NCBI GenBank assembly: GCA_022768285.1
Contig: JALEMJ010000008.1
Location: forward strand, 1 to 56,546
Source: Aerococcus sp.
GTDB taxonomy: Bacteria; Bacillota; Bacilli; Lactobacillales; Aerococcaceae
Direction: 5' to 3'
DNA: 56,546 nucleotides
Under the pieces are notes generated by a model, which ran no database searches, was not told the DNA's origin, and saw only the letters and a list, made by a program, of their open reading frames with translations. Made by a program: the position numbers and the translations under genes. Numbering within the stretch: position 1 is the first letter of the stretch; every line of letters starts with the position of its first letter. Below are positions 24,238 through 32,780 of this stretch, piece by piece.

Positions 24238-25146
24238 ATGGAATACAGGCTATGTGATTCAGTACAAATATTTAGAGATAATAATAAAGAAAAAATTACT
24301 ATAAGAAATTATCATCAGGGCTTGTCTATATCACTAAATTATCAAAAGGAATTAGAAAAATTACTTGTTTATTTAACAGAGTTTCGTAATGAAGCAGATA
24401 TTTTTAAAGCATTTCCATATGTTAGCAGCCAATCACTATCAGACACGCTTAAAGTACTTCAAAAGTATAGCGTTATTAATATAAGAAAAGGGAAAACTAA
24501 AAAAATTAAAGTTATGGTCATTGGAGCAGGAACTACTGGAAGCCATGTGATTCAAGGACTAGCAAGCATGTCAGAGATATTATCAATAGTAATAGTAGAT
24601 GATGATATTGTAGAGATGTCTAATATTAATCGACAGAATTATTTTGTCACTGATATTGGAAAAAATAAAGCTAATGTCTTAAAAGAGAGGAATAATCATA
24701 TAGATATACGTACAGTATTAAGCAAAATAAAGGAAGTTAGTGATATATTGCATATTGCTTCTGATAATGAAATGGATATGATAATTCAATGCGGGGATAT
24801 TCCTTCTACTAGGGAATTAGGCTACATGGTAAGTTGTGCAGCGGATAAATTAAATATTCCATATATAACTAATTCAGGGTATATAGGGAATGTGATTACG
24901 CTCCCAGAATTTTATTATCCTAACAAAGAATATAATTTCATGTATAAACACCAATCACGAGATGAAGTACTGGTAGTAACTCAAATGATGGAAAAAGCTA
25001 AATATGAGATAGCTATACAGCCTTCTTTAGTTATTTTGAAGCAGATATCTGACTATTGTACTGATTTATCTTCTGTTTATTTGTATAGATATAGAGGATA
25101 CTTCGATATCTACGAAATGAAGTGGAGGTTGGATTATATTGACTAA
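24238..25146 (+). CDS. MccB-like ThiF/E1-superfamily nucleotidyltransferase
   Basis: A 302-residue enzyme expected to activate the C-terminal Asn of the peptide with ATP (or CTP) and leave it linked to the nucleotide. Residues 1-88 look like the small peptide-clamp/winged-helix domain; 89-302 is the ThiF fold: VMVIGAGTTGSHV (GxGxxG at 96-101), IVDDDIVEMSNINRQ with D121 and R132, DIGKNKAN (K144), and CGD with D187 where MccB has its catalytic Asp. TNSGYIGNVITLPEFYYP (211-228) closely parallels the N-A-G-Y stretch of E. coli MccB. The paired zinc cysteines common in this family are absent. ATG 24238 is chosen because a TTG at 24211 lies in the terminator T tract. Confidence 0.85.
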   Translation: MEYRLCDSVQIFRDNNKEKITIRNYHQGLSISLNYQKELEKLLVYLTEFRNEADIFKAFPYVSSQSLSDTLKVLQKYSVINIRKGKTKKIKVMVIGAGTTGSHVIQGLASMSEILSIVIVDDDIVEMSNINRQNYFVTDIGKNKANVLKERNNHIDIRTVLSKIKEVSDILHIASDNEMDMIIQCGDIPSTRELGYMVSCAADKLNIPYITNSGYIGNVITLPEFYYPNKEYNFMYKHQSRDEVLVVTQMMEKAKYEIAIQPSLVILKQISDYCTDLSSVYLYRYRGYFDIYEMKWRLDYID

Positions 25147-25498
25147 TAAATTTATACTCAAGTGTAATTCTAAAGATGTGTATACTGGCTTTAGAAATAA
25201 TAAAAAATTCATTAAAAATCATTTCAAAATTTTGAATATGCTCTCAGACGATGATTGGAGACAAAATCCTTATATGAATGACGAAAAGAAACTCTCATCA
25301 CCTACAAGAAAAATACTCGGAATATATTTCTGTAATATTCTGACATCTTTATTGATAGATTTTGCTAGTGGGCGTTATGACAGAATCTTGATAATATTCA
25401 ATGAATGTGAGGATATTGATCCATATTCTTACAAGATTCTACATATATTACAGTATGATTTGGATATTCCAGTAGAATATATAAAAAAAATATACTAA
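25139..25498 (+). CDS. uncharacterised 119-residue protein of the peptide cluster
   Basis: A small, AT-rich gene starting with TTG at 25139, inside the last codons of the mccB-like gene, with GGAGG (25124-25128) 10 bp upstream. It has no signal peptide; residues 60-75 are hydrophobic (ILGIYFCNILTSLLIDF) and the end is YDLDIPVEYIKKIY. No family is recognised. The overlap implies translational coupling to the enzyme, so it could be a processing partner, a second modification enzyme or an immunity protein. The TTG start is the weakest part of the call. Confidence 0.55.
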   Translation: MTNKFILKCNSKDVYTGFRNNKKFIKNHFKILNMLSDDDWRQNPYMNDEKKLSSPTRKILGIYFCNILTSLLIDFASGRYDRILIIFNECEDIDPYSYKILHILQYDLDIPVEYIKKIY

Positions 25499-25529
25499 GT
25501 ATAATATAAATGAATTATCATATCAGAAT

Positions 25530-26315
25530 ATGAAAGAAACTATACGAAGAGGATTATATGATCATCTTTCAGGAAATAATGAATGGTCTTGGATTTATAA
25601 TTATTATAAACAAGCGTATTTAGGAAATGCACCTAGTTCAGATCAAATTGTTAATGAATCAAAGAAGAGAGAGAGTAGTATTCAACTGGGTTGGATGTAC
25701 TGCAAAGCAATTGTGAATAAAGCTATAAGGGAAAATAATAGTGATATTGCTGAAGAATATATACAAAGATTACGGAAAATTAGTACTAATAAATTTGACT
25801 ATATAAATAGTTATAGTTTCTATTTAATGAAGTTTATATCGAAAGAAGCGGCTAGGGAATATATTGAAAGTTCTTGTGATATAAATAGTTATTTAAGTAA
25901 AAGCAGTAATTACTGGGAGTCATTATTAATGAAAAATTATTCTTCTTTATTGACATATGATAATCCCTTAAGGAAAAGGATTATGGAAAAATGCTGTCAA
26001 GAAACTCCCCAAGATGTTGATTTATGGATGGATTATTTGGATAGTTACGCGGACAAGAAAACAATACAAATAAAAAAGAATGAAATATTTGCTAACGGTT
26101 ATTCGGATTTAAAAGTAGCAAAAGACATCGTGATTACAAATAATGAATCTGATATAGTTAGGGTAATTTTACTGCTGAGTTCTTCAGGTATAAATAGAGA
26201 ATTAAGCAACGACCTAATAAAATATATAACTAATACTAGATTGAAGACATTCCTAAAGAGAATCATACAAAATACAGAATTAAGGTACTATATGGAAGGA
26301 AGTGTAGATATATGA
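25530..26315 (+). CDS. uncharacterised helical protein of the peptide cluster
   Basis: A 261-residue AT-rich gene. The protein is almost entirely helical with many Tyr, Asn and Ser residues, in stretches suggesting degenerate helical repeats (SSIQLGWMYCKAIVNKAI, then DIAEEYIQRLRKI). No catalytic motif or membrane segment is seen. The start at 25530 has no clear ribosome site. Its stop overlaps the ABC exporter start in ATGA, so the two are coupled. A scaffold, a peptide-handling chaperone or an immunity protein are all possible. Confidence 0.7.
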   Translation: MKETIRRGLYDHLSGNNEWSWIYNYYKQAYLGNAPSSDQIVNESKKRESSIQLGWMYCKAIVNKAIRENNSDIAEEYIQRLRKISTNKFDYINSYSFYLMKFISKEAAREYIESSCDINSYLSKSSNYWESLLMKNYSSLLTYDNPLRKRIMEKCCQETPQDVDLWMDYLDSYADKKTIQIKKNEIFANGYSDLKVAKDIVITNNESDIVRVILLLSSSGINRELSNDLIKYITNTRLKTFLKRIIQNTELRYYMEGSVDI

Positions 26316-27898
26316 TGCAAGTGTGGAAAAATATAAAATATAAAATATTAATATTTACTCTCTTAACTATAGTACTTTCAATAATGATGGTGTCAGAGGC
26401 TTTAATACTCGAATGGTTACTGGATGTTATTCAATTATCTAATCTCTCTTATTACATTATGGTTGTTATTTTCATAGCAATCTTTTTTGTGATTCAATCT
26501 ATTGTTTATTATTTCCAACAATATTTGACGTCAAAACTTTCTCATTTATCGGTTTACGAATACCGAAAGATTATTTTTAACCGTATAAGCCATATCGCAC
26601 TAAGCGAGTTGAATAAGGGCGTTAAGGGCAAAGGATTATCTTATCTTACATCTCAAATGGATCGCATAGAGCAACAGTATTTTTTTACGATGTTCTGGGG
26701 AAGTTATTTATTTATTCAGTTTATTATGGCGTTTATTGTCGCCCTGGTGATTAATCCACTGATGGCACTGGCTGTAACTGCATTGAGTATCCCTAACTTA
26801 TTAATTGCTTTTATTTTCAAAAATAAACTCGAGAAAAATCAGGAAATCTTATTTAATGAGAATACCGAGTATGTCAAATATACAGAGGATTTAATTAATG
26901 GCGAGCGTGATTGGAGGGTTACAAATAGTCAAGAAGAAGTATTAAAAGAATTCGAGAAACATGCTGAGGAACTTTATATTAAGCAAAAAAAAGTAGATAA
27001 AACACAGTACTTTGTAACGACATTAAATAATTTTTTTAGTAACTTTTTATATTTTGGTGTTTGGATTGTCGGCGGTTTTTTTATTTTATTTGATCACATT
27101 GATTTAGCATCGGTTGTTGCGTTTACGCAATTGGTAACGCGTATTGCTTTTCCACTTTACAGTTCATCCGATATGATTGCGCAATATATTAATGGTAAAC
27201 ATGCTGTGAAAATGATTGATTCGGCCTTTTCGATTGAAGAGAAAGGTGAGTTATCAACGACAATTGAAACAATCACATTCGATAGTATACAGTTGCCATC
27301 TGAGTTGACACCTCTGAAGCCAATATCGTTGACGCTGCATTCTGGAAAGCATTATCTGATCAAGGGTGCTAGCGGTATTGGGAAGACACGTTTATTAGAA
27401 ACACTTACTAAAGAAATTAACGAATATAAGGGAACGGTTTCTATTAATCAAAAAGATGTTCGCTCACTGGATACAGAATGGCTCTATCGCCATATTGCAT
27501 ACATTCCTCAGCACCCGCATATATTTATTGGTACTATCCTCGATAATTTAACAGTTTTTAGTAAAAGCTATACGCTTTCTGATATTCAAGAGTTACTAGG
27601 CAAGATAGGCTTGGGACAATGGCAATATGATGAGATATTGCACCGTATGATCGGTGAAGGATTTTGGGAAATTTCTGGTGGAGAAATTAAGCGCCTGGCA
27701 TTGGCACGTGCACTGCTACGAAAGCCAGATGTATTGATCGTCGATGAATTTTTATCTGGAATAGACCAAAGTCAATTAAAAACATTAGAAGAAGAGATAT
27801 TTAAATTTCCAGGCATTCTACTTTATATCACGCATGTCGCTGATAGTGATACAGAGCTACATTTTGATGAGATAATCGATCTAAATTCTTTTGTTTAA
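26312..27898 (+). CDS. ABC exporter (fused permease-ATPase), probable peptide-nucleotide exporter
   Basis: A 528-residue half-transporter: about six membrane helices in the first 300 residues, then an ATPase domain with Walker A IKGASGIGKTRLLE, Q-loop YIPQHPHIF, signature ISGGEIKRLALARALL, Walker B PDVLIVDEFLSGID and a His in LYITHVADS. There is no N-terminal C39 peptidase domain, so it should not cleave a double-glycine leader. Export would provide secretion and self-protection, the role that the MFS protein MccC has in E. coli. The start overlaps the preceding stop (ATGA). Base composition changes from AT-rich to host-like within the first few hundred bases. A terminator follows. Confidence 0.9.
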   Translation: MMQVWKNIKYKILIFTLLTIVLSIMMVSEALILEWLLDVIQLSNLSYYIMVVIFIAIFFVIQSIVYYFQQYLTSKLSHLSVYEYRKIIFNRISHIALSELNKGVKGKGLSYLTSQMDRIEQQYFFTMFWGSYLFIQFIMAFIVALVINPLMALAVTALSIPNLLIAFIFKNKLEKNQEILFNENTEYVKYTEDLINGERDWRVTNSQEEVLKEFEKHAEELYIKQKKVDKTQYFVTTLNNFFSNFLYFGVWIVGGFFILFDHIDLASVVAFTQLVTRIAFPLYSSSDMIAQYINGKHAVKMIDSAFSIEEKGELSTTIETITFDSIQLPSELTPLKPISLTLHSGKHYLIKGASGIGKTRLLETLTKEINEYKGTVSINQKDVRSLDTEWLYRHIAYIPQHPHIFIGTILDNLTVFSKSYTLSDIQELLGKIGLGQWQYDEILHRMIGEGFWEISGGEIKRLALARALLRKPDVLIVDEFLSGIDQSQLKTLEEEIFKFPGILLYITHVADSDTELHFDEIIDLNSFV

Positions 27899-27906
27899 CG
27901 ATATAA

Positions 27907-27945
27907 AAACCACCGAGCATGTATTCGCTATGACTCGGTGGTTTT
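27907..27945. terminator. bidirectional terminator between the ABC exporter and alr
   Basis: AAACCACCGAG (27907-27917) pairs perfectly with CTCGGTGGTTT (27934-27944). It ends the antibiotic cluster and, on the other strand, alr. Confidence 0.93.
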
Positions 27946-27948
27946 GTT

Positions 27949-29097
27949 TTAGAATTTGTATTGACGTGGGACACGCTCGCTGATATCACAGACAATCTCA
28001 TAATCGATCGTTTCCAGAGGCTCGCTCATACTGGTAATTGAATTAAACGCGCCACCGTTCTCGCCTAAGATAGTGACGGGTGTGTTGATAGGAAATTCGT
28101 GGGGGAGATGTACCATACATTGATCCATGCAGACGCGCCCGACGATCGGGCAACGTTCGCCATCGATCAGCACCTCATACCCGCTCAGTTTTCGATTGAG
28201 GCCGTCCGCATAACCGACCGGGATTGTGCCGATCCACTCGCCAGGTTGCGCGGTGTACGTAGCCCCATAACCGATGCTATCGGCTTCAGCCATTTGCTTA
28301 ATCCACACTAACGATGTTTCCCACGACATGACTTGTTGGAGTTCAACATCATCGGGTAAGGCATGAGAGCCATTAGACGGATTAATTCCATAGAGTGCAC
28401 AACCGAGACGGATCATATCTAGTGATTCCTCAGGATGCCAGATTGCCATTGCAGAATTGGACTGGCTGAGAATCGGGCGCTTCGGTAAGGCACTGGAGTC
28501 CAACTGATCGATGATATCTGTGAAGCGTGCCGTCTGCATCTGTGTATGTTCGATATCGGCTTCGCTATCGCCGTCTGCGGTGGATTGATGCGTAAAGATG
28601 CCATCGAGTTGGAAACTCTCAGGATGTTGCGCAATAAAGTCGATAATCACTTGACCATCTTCGGCATTACGCACACCGATACGGCCCATACCACTATCGA
28701 CTTTCATAAAAATTGGTAGTGCTGGCGCGTCTTTAGGTTTAATGGCTAACGCTTGCTTGAGCCAGTCAACCGAAGTGACAGTAACCGTGATCGATTCAGT
28801 GGCGTGGAGCCAGGCATCTTCGACATTAGTGAGTCCGAGAATGAGTATTGGTTTAGTAATCTCTGCGCGGCGCAACTCTAAAGCTTCATCGCTCAGCGCC
28901 ACATTGAACATATCCACAGCATCTGCTTGTTCCAAATATTTAGCGATGGGGACCGCGCCGTGCCCATATGCATTAGCTTTGATAACGGCAGAAATTTTAG
29001 TTGTTTTTGGAAGGCGTTGTTTAACGGTTTCTAAATTATGACGCAACGCAGGAAAAGATATTGTACAATATGTAGGACGATGGTTTCCAATAACCAT
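27949..29097 (-). CDS. alr: alanine racemase
   Basis: Converts L-alanine to D-alanine for peptidoglycan and teichoic acids; PLP-dependent, cytoplasmic, 382 residues. The PLP lysine is K40 in AVIKANAYGHG, GYGATYTAQ holds the catalytic tyrosine, and VGYADGLNR and GRVCMDQCMVHLP are family motifs. The start is ATG 29097 with AGAAAGGAAC upstream; a long extension to 29307 overlaps the divergent gene and is not real. It is divergent from the small gene at 29138, only 40 bp apart, so any alr promoter must lie inside that gene. Confidence 0.96.
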   Translation of the reverse strand: MVIGNHRPTYCTISFPALRHNLETVKQRLPKTTKISAVIKANAYGHGAVPIAKYLEQADAVDMFNVALSDEALELRRAEITKPILILGLTNVEDAWLHATESITVTVTSVDWLKQALAIKPKDAPALPIFMKVDSGMGRIGVRNAEDGQVIIDFIAQHPESFQLDGIFTHQSTADGDSEADIEHTQMQTARFTDIIDQLDSSALPKRPILSQSNSAMAIWHPEESLDMIRLGCALYGINPSNGSHALPDDVELQQVMSWETSLVWIKQMAEADSIGYGATYTAQPGEWIGTIPVGYADGLNRKLSGYEVLIDGERCPIVGRVCMDQCMVHLPHEFPINTPVTILGENGGAFNSITSMSEPLETIDYEIVCDISERVPRQYKF

Positions 29098-29137
29098 AGC
29101 GGATGTTCCTTTCTTGATTGATAACGGAGGTGAAGTG

Positions 29138-29461
29138 ATGCGCAGACAAACGTATCGTGAAGGTGTCAAAGCGCACAAACGTGAGCAAAAACATAAGCGG
29201 CAGTCTAAAAAGCGCTTAGTTGACCAGGATACTGCGACGTTTGATCGTGAACAGTTTATGGATACCTCGCTCGCGCAAACGACTGATGATCTCCAAACGG
29301 AAAGCACGACCGAGGTCTTCTATGAACAGCAGAAACGACGCCAATGGTTCTGGTCTGGCGAGAAGGATTCAGGCCGTCGCTTCCTCGTGATCATACTCAT
29401 TGTTGTTGCGATTTTACTTGTCATCTGGCTATTGCCTGGCGTTATCGAATTATTATTCTAA
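29138..29461 (+). CDS. small membrane-anchored protein
   Basis: A 107-residue protein with a strongly basic N-terminus (RRQTYREGVKAHKREQKHKRQSKKR), an acidic/polar middle and one C-terminal membrane segment (FLVIILIVVAILLVIWLLPG, about residues 81-100). The family is not recognised; the layout resembles tail-anchored envelope proteins with a cytoplasmic body. ATG 29138 follows GGAGGTGA with a good spacing. It is divergent from alr, so a cell-envelope role is a weak inference from location. Confidence 0.75.
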   Translation: MRRQTYREGVKAHKREQKHKRQSKKRLVDQDTATFDREQFMDTSLAQTTDDLQTESTTEVFYEQQKRRQWFWSGEKDSGRRFLVIILIVVAILLVIWLLPGVIELLF

Positions 29462-29466
29462 TAAAC

Positions 29467-29530
29467 AAAAAGCATGATACCGAAACGCACCATATAAAAT
29501 CAATGTGTAGTGTCGGGTTCATGCTTTTTT
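29467..29530. terminator. bidirectional terminator between the small membrane protein gene and pepQ
   Basis: AAAAAGCATGA (29467-29477) pairs with TCATGCTTTTT (29519-29529), with further inner pairing; it serves both convergent genes. Confidence 0.88.
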
Positions 29531-29535
29531 AATGC

Positions 29536-30636
29536 TTATTTTGTTTTTGGTTCGATAACCTGTAATTCTTTGGTGTAGTGATTAATGACTTCAGGACCAT
29601 TCTCAGTAGCGATTACGAGGTCTTCGATACGTACAGCAGTATTGCCTGGGAGGTAAATACCCGGTTCAACGGAGAAGCAATTTCCGGCTTGAATTTTAGT
29701 GTGGTTGCTGGAAGAAACATCACCTTTTTCATGGGTTTCACGACCGATAAAGTGCCCAATGCGGTGCGTGAAGTATTCACCATACCCCTCTTCTTCAATA
29801 TGGTCGCGGCCAGCTAAGTCAACTTCGGATAATTCGTGACCAACCTTTGCAGCTTTTAGACCACGTTCTTGTGCCTCTAACGTGATGCTGTAGATTTTCT
29901 TTGCTTCATCGCTCGGCTCACCGTAGTAAACCGTACGTGTCATATCTGAACAGTAGTAGTCATTGCGACACCCGACATCGATAACGACGGAATCGCCAGG
30001 TTTCGGTAAGCTGTCATCCGGTTCATGATGCGGGTCGGCACCGTTTGCACCGTAAGCTACGATTGGATCGAAACTGAAGCCTTGATTAGCACCTTCCTCT
30101 TTATATAGACGCAATAATTCGGCACAGGCTTCGGTTTCACTCACGCCGTAAGGAATGACTTCGTTGATCAGACGTTCAATCGCACGATCGTTAATTTCAG
30201 AAGCAACACGCATTTTTTCTTGTTCTTCTGGCGTCTTGATGGCGCGCTGATCGTCAACAATGTCGCTTGCCACAGAAAAAGTAATGTCTGGGTACGCATT
30301 AATGAGTGGCAGCAATTGGCCTGCAATCATCTGTTTATCGACACCAACCGTTTGTGCATCGTTGAATAGGCCAGTTGCTTTAAGACGATCGATTGGAGTA
30401 TCGCTATCGTCAACCCAAGTCACATCAACAGCTTCCGGGTCATCGAAAACAAATAATTTATTCGCAAGCAACTGCGGTGTACCAGTTTTTGGAACGAGTA
30501 ACAGCCAGAGACGTTCCATCGGGTCGAATTCAATATTCAAATAGTAGGAAATCGCACCAGGATCACTGACGATCATTACGTCGAGAGATGCTTCCTGGAG
30601 GTGTTGTTGTAGTGTTTCAATCTTTGTTTGTGTCAT
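29536..30636 (-). CDS. pepQ: Xaa-Pro dipeptidase (M24B)
   Basis: Cleaves dipeptides with C-terminal proline in the cytoplasm, completing use of proline-rich peptides imported by Opp. The 366-residue protein has a creatinase-like N-terminal domain and a pita-bread C-terminal domain with the metal ligands: VIDVGCRNDYYCSDMTRTVY (two Asp), THRIGHFIGRETHE (His), SVEPGIYLPG (Glu) and AVRIEDLV (Glu). The start ATG 30636 has AAGGAGG upstream. A minus-strand TATAAT lies at 30661-30666. It is divergent from opp system 1. Confidence 0.94.
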   Translation of the reverse strand: MTQTKIETLQQHLQEASLDVMIVSDPGAISYYLNIEFDPMERLWLLLVPKTGTPQLLANKLFVFDDPEAVDVTWVDDSDTPIDRLKATGLFNDAQTVGVDKQMIAGQLLPLINAYPDITFSVASDIVDDQRAIKTPEEQEKMRVASEINDRAIERLINEVIPYGVSETEACAELLRLYKEEGANQGFSFDPIVAYGANGADPHHEPDDSLPKPGDSVVIDVGCRNDYYCSDMTRTVYYGEPSDEAKKIYSITLEAQERGLKAAKVGHELSEVDLAGRDHIEEEGYGEYFTHRIGHFIGRETHEKGDVSSSNHTKIQAGNCFSVEPGIYLPGNTAVRIEDLVIATENGPEVINHYTKELQVIEPKTK

Positions 30637-30715
30637 CACGCAAACCTCCTTGATAGAATGATTATAGCATAGTCGTGTTATCATATAGATAAATCTAAGA
30701 ATGTTTTACAAATTG

Positions 30716-30749
30716 TTGAAATTGTTTATCGTTTACAGTAATATATTAC
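30716..30749 (+). promoter_or_regulatory. opp system 1 promoter with palindromic operator
   Basis: -35 TTGAAA (30716-30721), a 17-bp spacer and -10-like TAATAT (30739-30744). The perfect palindrome GTAATATATTAC (30738-30749) covers the -10 and could be a repressor site in the pepQ-opp divergent region. Confidence 0.5.
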
Positions 30750-30807
30750 ACAATTCGTAAAGAATATTTATACAAATCAAAAAATACAGAGGGAGTTGAG
30801 GGAGCCG

Positions 30808-31815
30808 ATGAGTCAGGAAGAGTTGCTACAGGTGAATCATTTGAGTACGGGTTATCGTACGGGTGATAACTATTATAATGCGGTTGATGACACATCAATT
30901 ACGCTGCATCGCAATGAAGTGCTCGCGCTTGTTGGGGAATCAGGCTGTGGAAAGAGTACACTTGCGACCTCCATTGTCGGATTGCATGATGCCAAAAACA
31001 CCCGCATTACTGGAGAGGTTCTCTATAAAGGGAAAAATTTATTAGAGTACACGGAAGATGAATATAACGAATTACGTGGCCGTGATATCGGTATGATCTT
31101 TCAGGATCCGATTGGGTCATTAAACCCATTGATGACGGTCGGTGAACAGATTAGTGAATCATTGTTTTATCACTCCGATTTGAATAAACAACAGCGCTAT
31201 GAGCGTGTATTAGAATTATTGGATCGGGTTCAAATTGTAAATCCTAAACGTGTTTATAAACGTTATCCTCATGAATTATCCGGTGGGATGCGCCAGCGTG
31301 TAGTGATCGCTCTGGCGTTGGCGAATGATCCGAATATTATTATCGCCGATGAACCGACCACCGCATTGGACGTTATTATTCAAGCCGAAATTTTACAATT
31401 AATGACAGATATCCAGAAGAAGAGCGATTCCGGTATTATCCTGATCACTCACGACTTAGGTGTGGTGGCGCAGATGGCGGATCGTGTCGCGGTGATGTAT
31501 GCAGGGCAGATTGTGGAAGAAGCGGACGTATTCACACTCTACAAAAATCCGCTGCATCCATACACGCGCTCATTAATGAAGTCAATCCCTCAAGATCTAG
31601 ACGGTAGCGAAACGCGTGACGCGCTTCATGTGATTCAGGGAACGGTACCATCACTCAGAAATATTCCACGCACGGGCTGCCGTTTTGCGGATCGTATTCC
31701 ATGGGTGCCTGCAGAAGCGCATGAGGAAAATCCAACATTACATGAAGTAGAACCAGGGCATCTCGTGAGATGCACGTGCTGGAAGGATTTCGAATTTGAA
31801 GATGGTGAAGCATAA
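30808..31815 (+). CDS. oppD: oligopeptide ABC transporter ATPase, OppD type (system 1)
   Basis: One of two ATPases powering oligopeptide import. 335 residues: Walker [14 protein letters not shown] near 45, Q-loop MIFQDP, signature [16 protein letters not shown] near 155 and Walker [12 protein letters not shown]. The C-terminal oligopeptide-transporter extension is present ([15 protein letters not shown]), but the usual cysteine after ADR is Ile. ATG 30808 has GAGGGAG just before it; a TTG at 30796 in frame would overlap that site. The stop overlaps the start of oppF by one base. Confidence 0.93.
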   Translation: MSQEELLQVNHLSTGYRTGDNYYNAVDDTSITLHRNEVLALVGESGCGKSTLATSIVGLHDAKNTRITGEVLYKGKNLLEYTEDEYNELRGRDIGMIFQDPIGSLNPLMTVGEQISESLFYHSDLNKQQRYERVLELLDRVQIVNPKRVYKRYPHELSGGMRQRVVIALALANDPNIIIADEPTTALDVIIQAEILQLMTDIQKKSDSGIILITHDLGVVAQMADRVAVMYAGQIVEEADVFTLYKNPLHPYTRSLMKSIPQDLDGSETRDALHVIQGTVPSLRNIPRTGCRFADRIPWVPAEAHEENPTLHEVEPGHLVRCTCWKDFEFEDGEA

Positions 31816-32780
31816 TGTCAGTGATTGAAATTCAAAACTTAAAAGTTCACTTCCCAATCCGCGGCGGTTTTTTCAATACGATTCAGGATTGGGTGTACGC
31901 CGTTGATGACGTTAGTTTGTCGATCGAACCTGGTAAAACATATGGTTTAATCGGCGAATCTGGCTCAGGAAAAACAACGATAGGTCGTGCGATCGTTGGC
32001 TTAGAAGATGTCACCGATGGCAAGATTCTCTACGATGGTCAGGACGTCACCCACAAGGCACGCAGTAAACGTGGAAAATTAAAGGAATTTAACCAAGCCG
32101 TACAGATGATTTTTCAGGATTCAACGTCGGCCTTGAATCCTAAAAAACGCATCATCGATATTATTAAGGAACCGATTATTAATTACTCCGAGAAAAAATT
32201 GAGTGATCAGGCGATGAAACATCGTGTGATTGAATTATTGGAAATTGTCGGCTTGAATGAGGAGTCACTCTATAAATATCCACATGAATTCTCTGGTGGA
32301 CAGCGCCAGCGTATCGGTGTGGCGCGTGCAGTCGCCAGCGATCCTAAATTAATCATTGCGGATGAACCGACATCGGCTTTGGATGTGTCTGTGCAGGCGC
32401 AGGTGTTGAACTTCATGAAACAAATTCAAGATGAATATAATATTAGTTATTTGTTCATTAGTCATGATTTAGCGGTTGTCCAGCATATGGCAGATCATAT
32501 TGCGATTATGCATCACGGTCGTTTTGTGGAACAGGGAACACGTCGTGAAATCTTTAGAGATCCGACACATATTTATACGAAACGATTATTAGCGGCGATT
32601 CCACAGACGGATCCAATGAAACGTCAGGCAACACTTGAGTTGCAATGCCAGGTTCAAGCAGAAGCTGCACAGAATCATTTACGTTACTATGACGAGAATG
32701 ATCGTGCGTATGATTTGATGTCAATCAATGCTGAACATTATGTTGCGTTGAATCCGAATAGTAATCGAGGTGAAGAATAA
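31815..32780 (+). CDS. oppF: oligopeptide ABC transporter ATPase, OppF type (system 1)
   Basis: The partner ATPase of OppD, 321 residues: Walker [15 protein letters not shown]-loop MIFQDSTSALNP, signature [16 protein letters not shown] and Walker B LIIADEPTSALDVSVQAQ. The C-terminal peptide-transporter extension is present, with a tail rich in acidic residues. It shares one base with each of the flanking genes (TAATG type), which shows tight translational coupling in oppDFBC. Confidence 0.93.
   Translation: MSVIEIQNLKVHFPIRGGFFNTIQDWVYAVDDVSLSIEPGKTYGLIGESGSGKTTIGRAIVGLEDVTDGKILYDGQDVTHKARSKRGKLKEFNQAVQMIFQDSTSALNPKKRIIDIIKEPIINYSEKKLSDQAMKHRVIELLEIVGLNEESLYKYPHEFSGGQRQRIGVARAVASDPKLIIADEPTSALDVSVQAQVLNFMKQIQDEYNISYLFISHDLAVVQHMADHIAIMHHGRFVEQGTRREIFRDPTHIYTKRLLAAIPQTDPMKRQATLELQCQVQAEAAQNHLRYYDENDRAYDLMSINAEHYVALNPNSNRGEE

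Noticed and set aside
26312-27898. Bacteriocin-type exporter that cleaves a double-glycine leader
   Set aside because: No C39 peptidase domain is present before the membrane helices, and the 33-residue peptide has no double-glycine leader.
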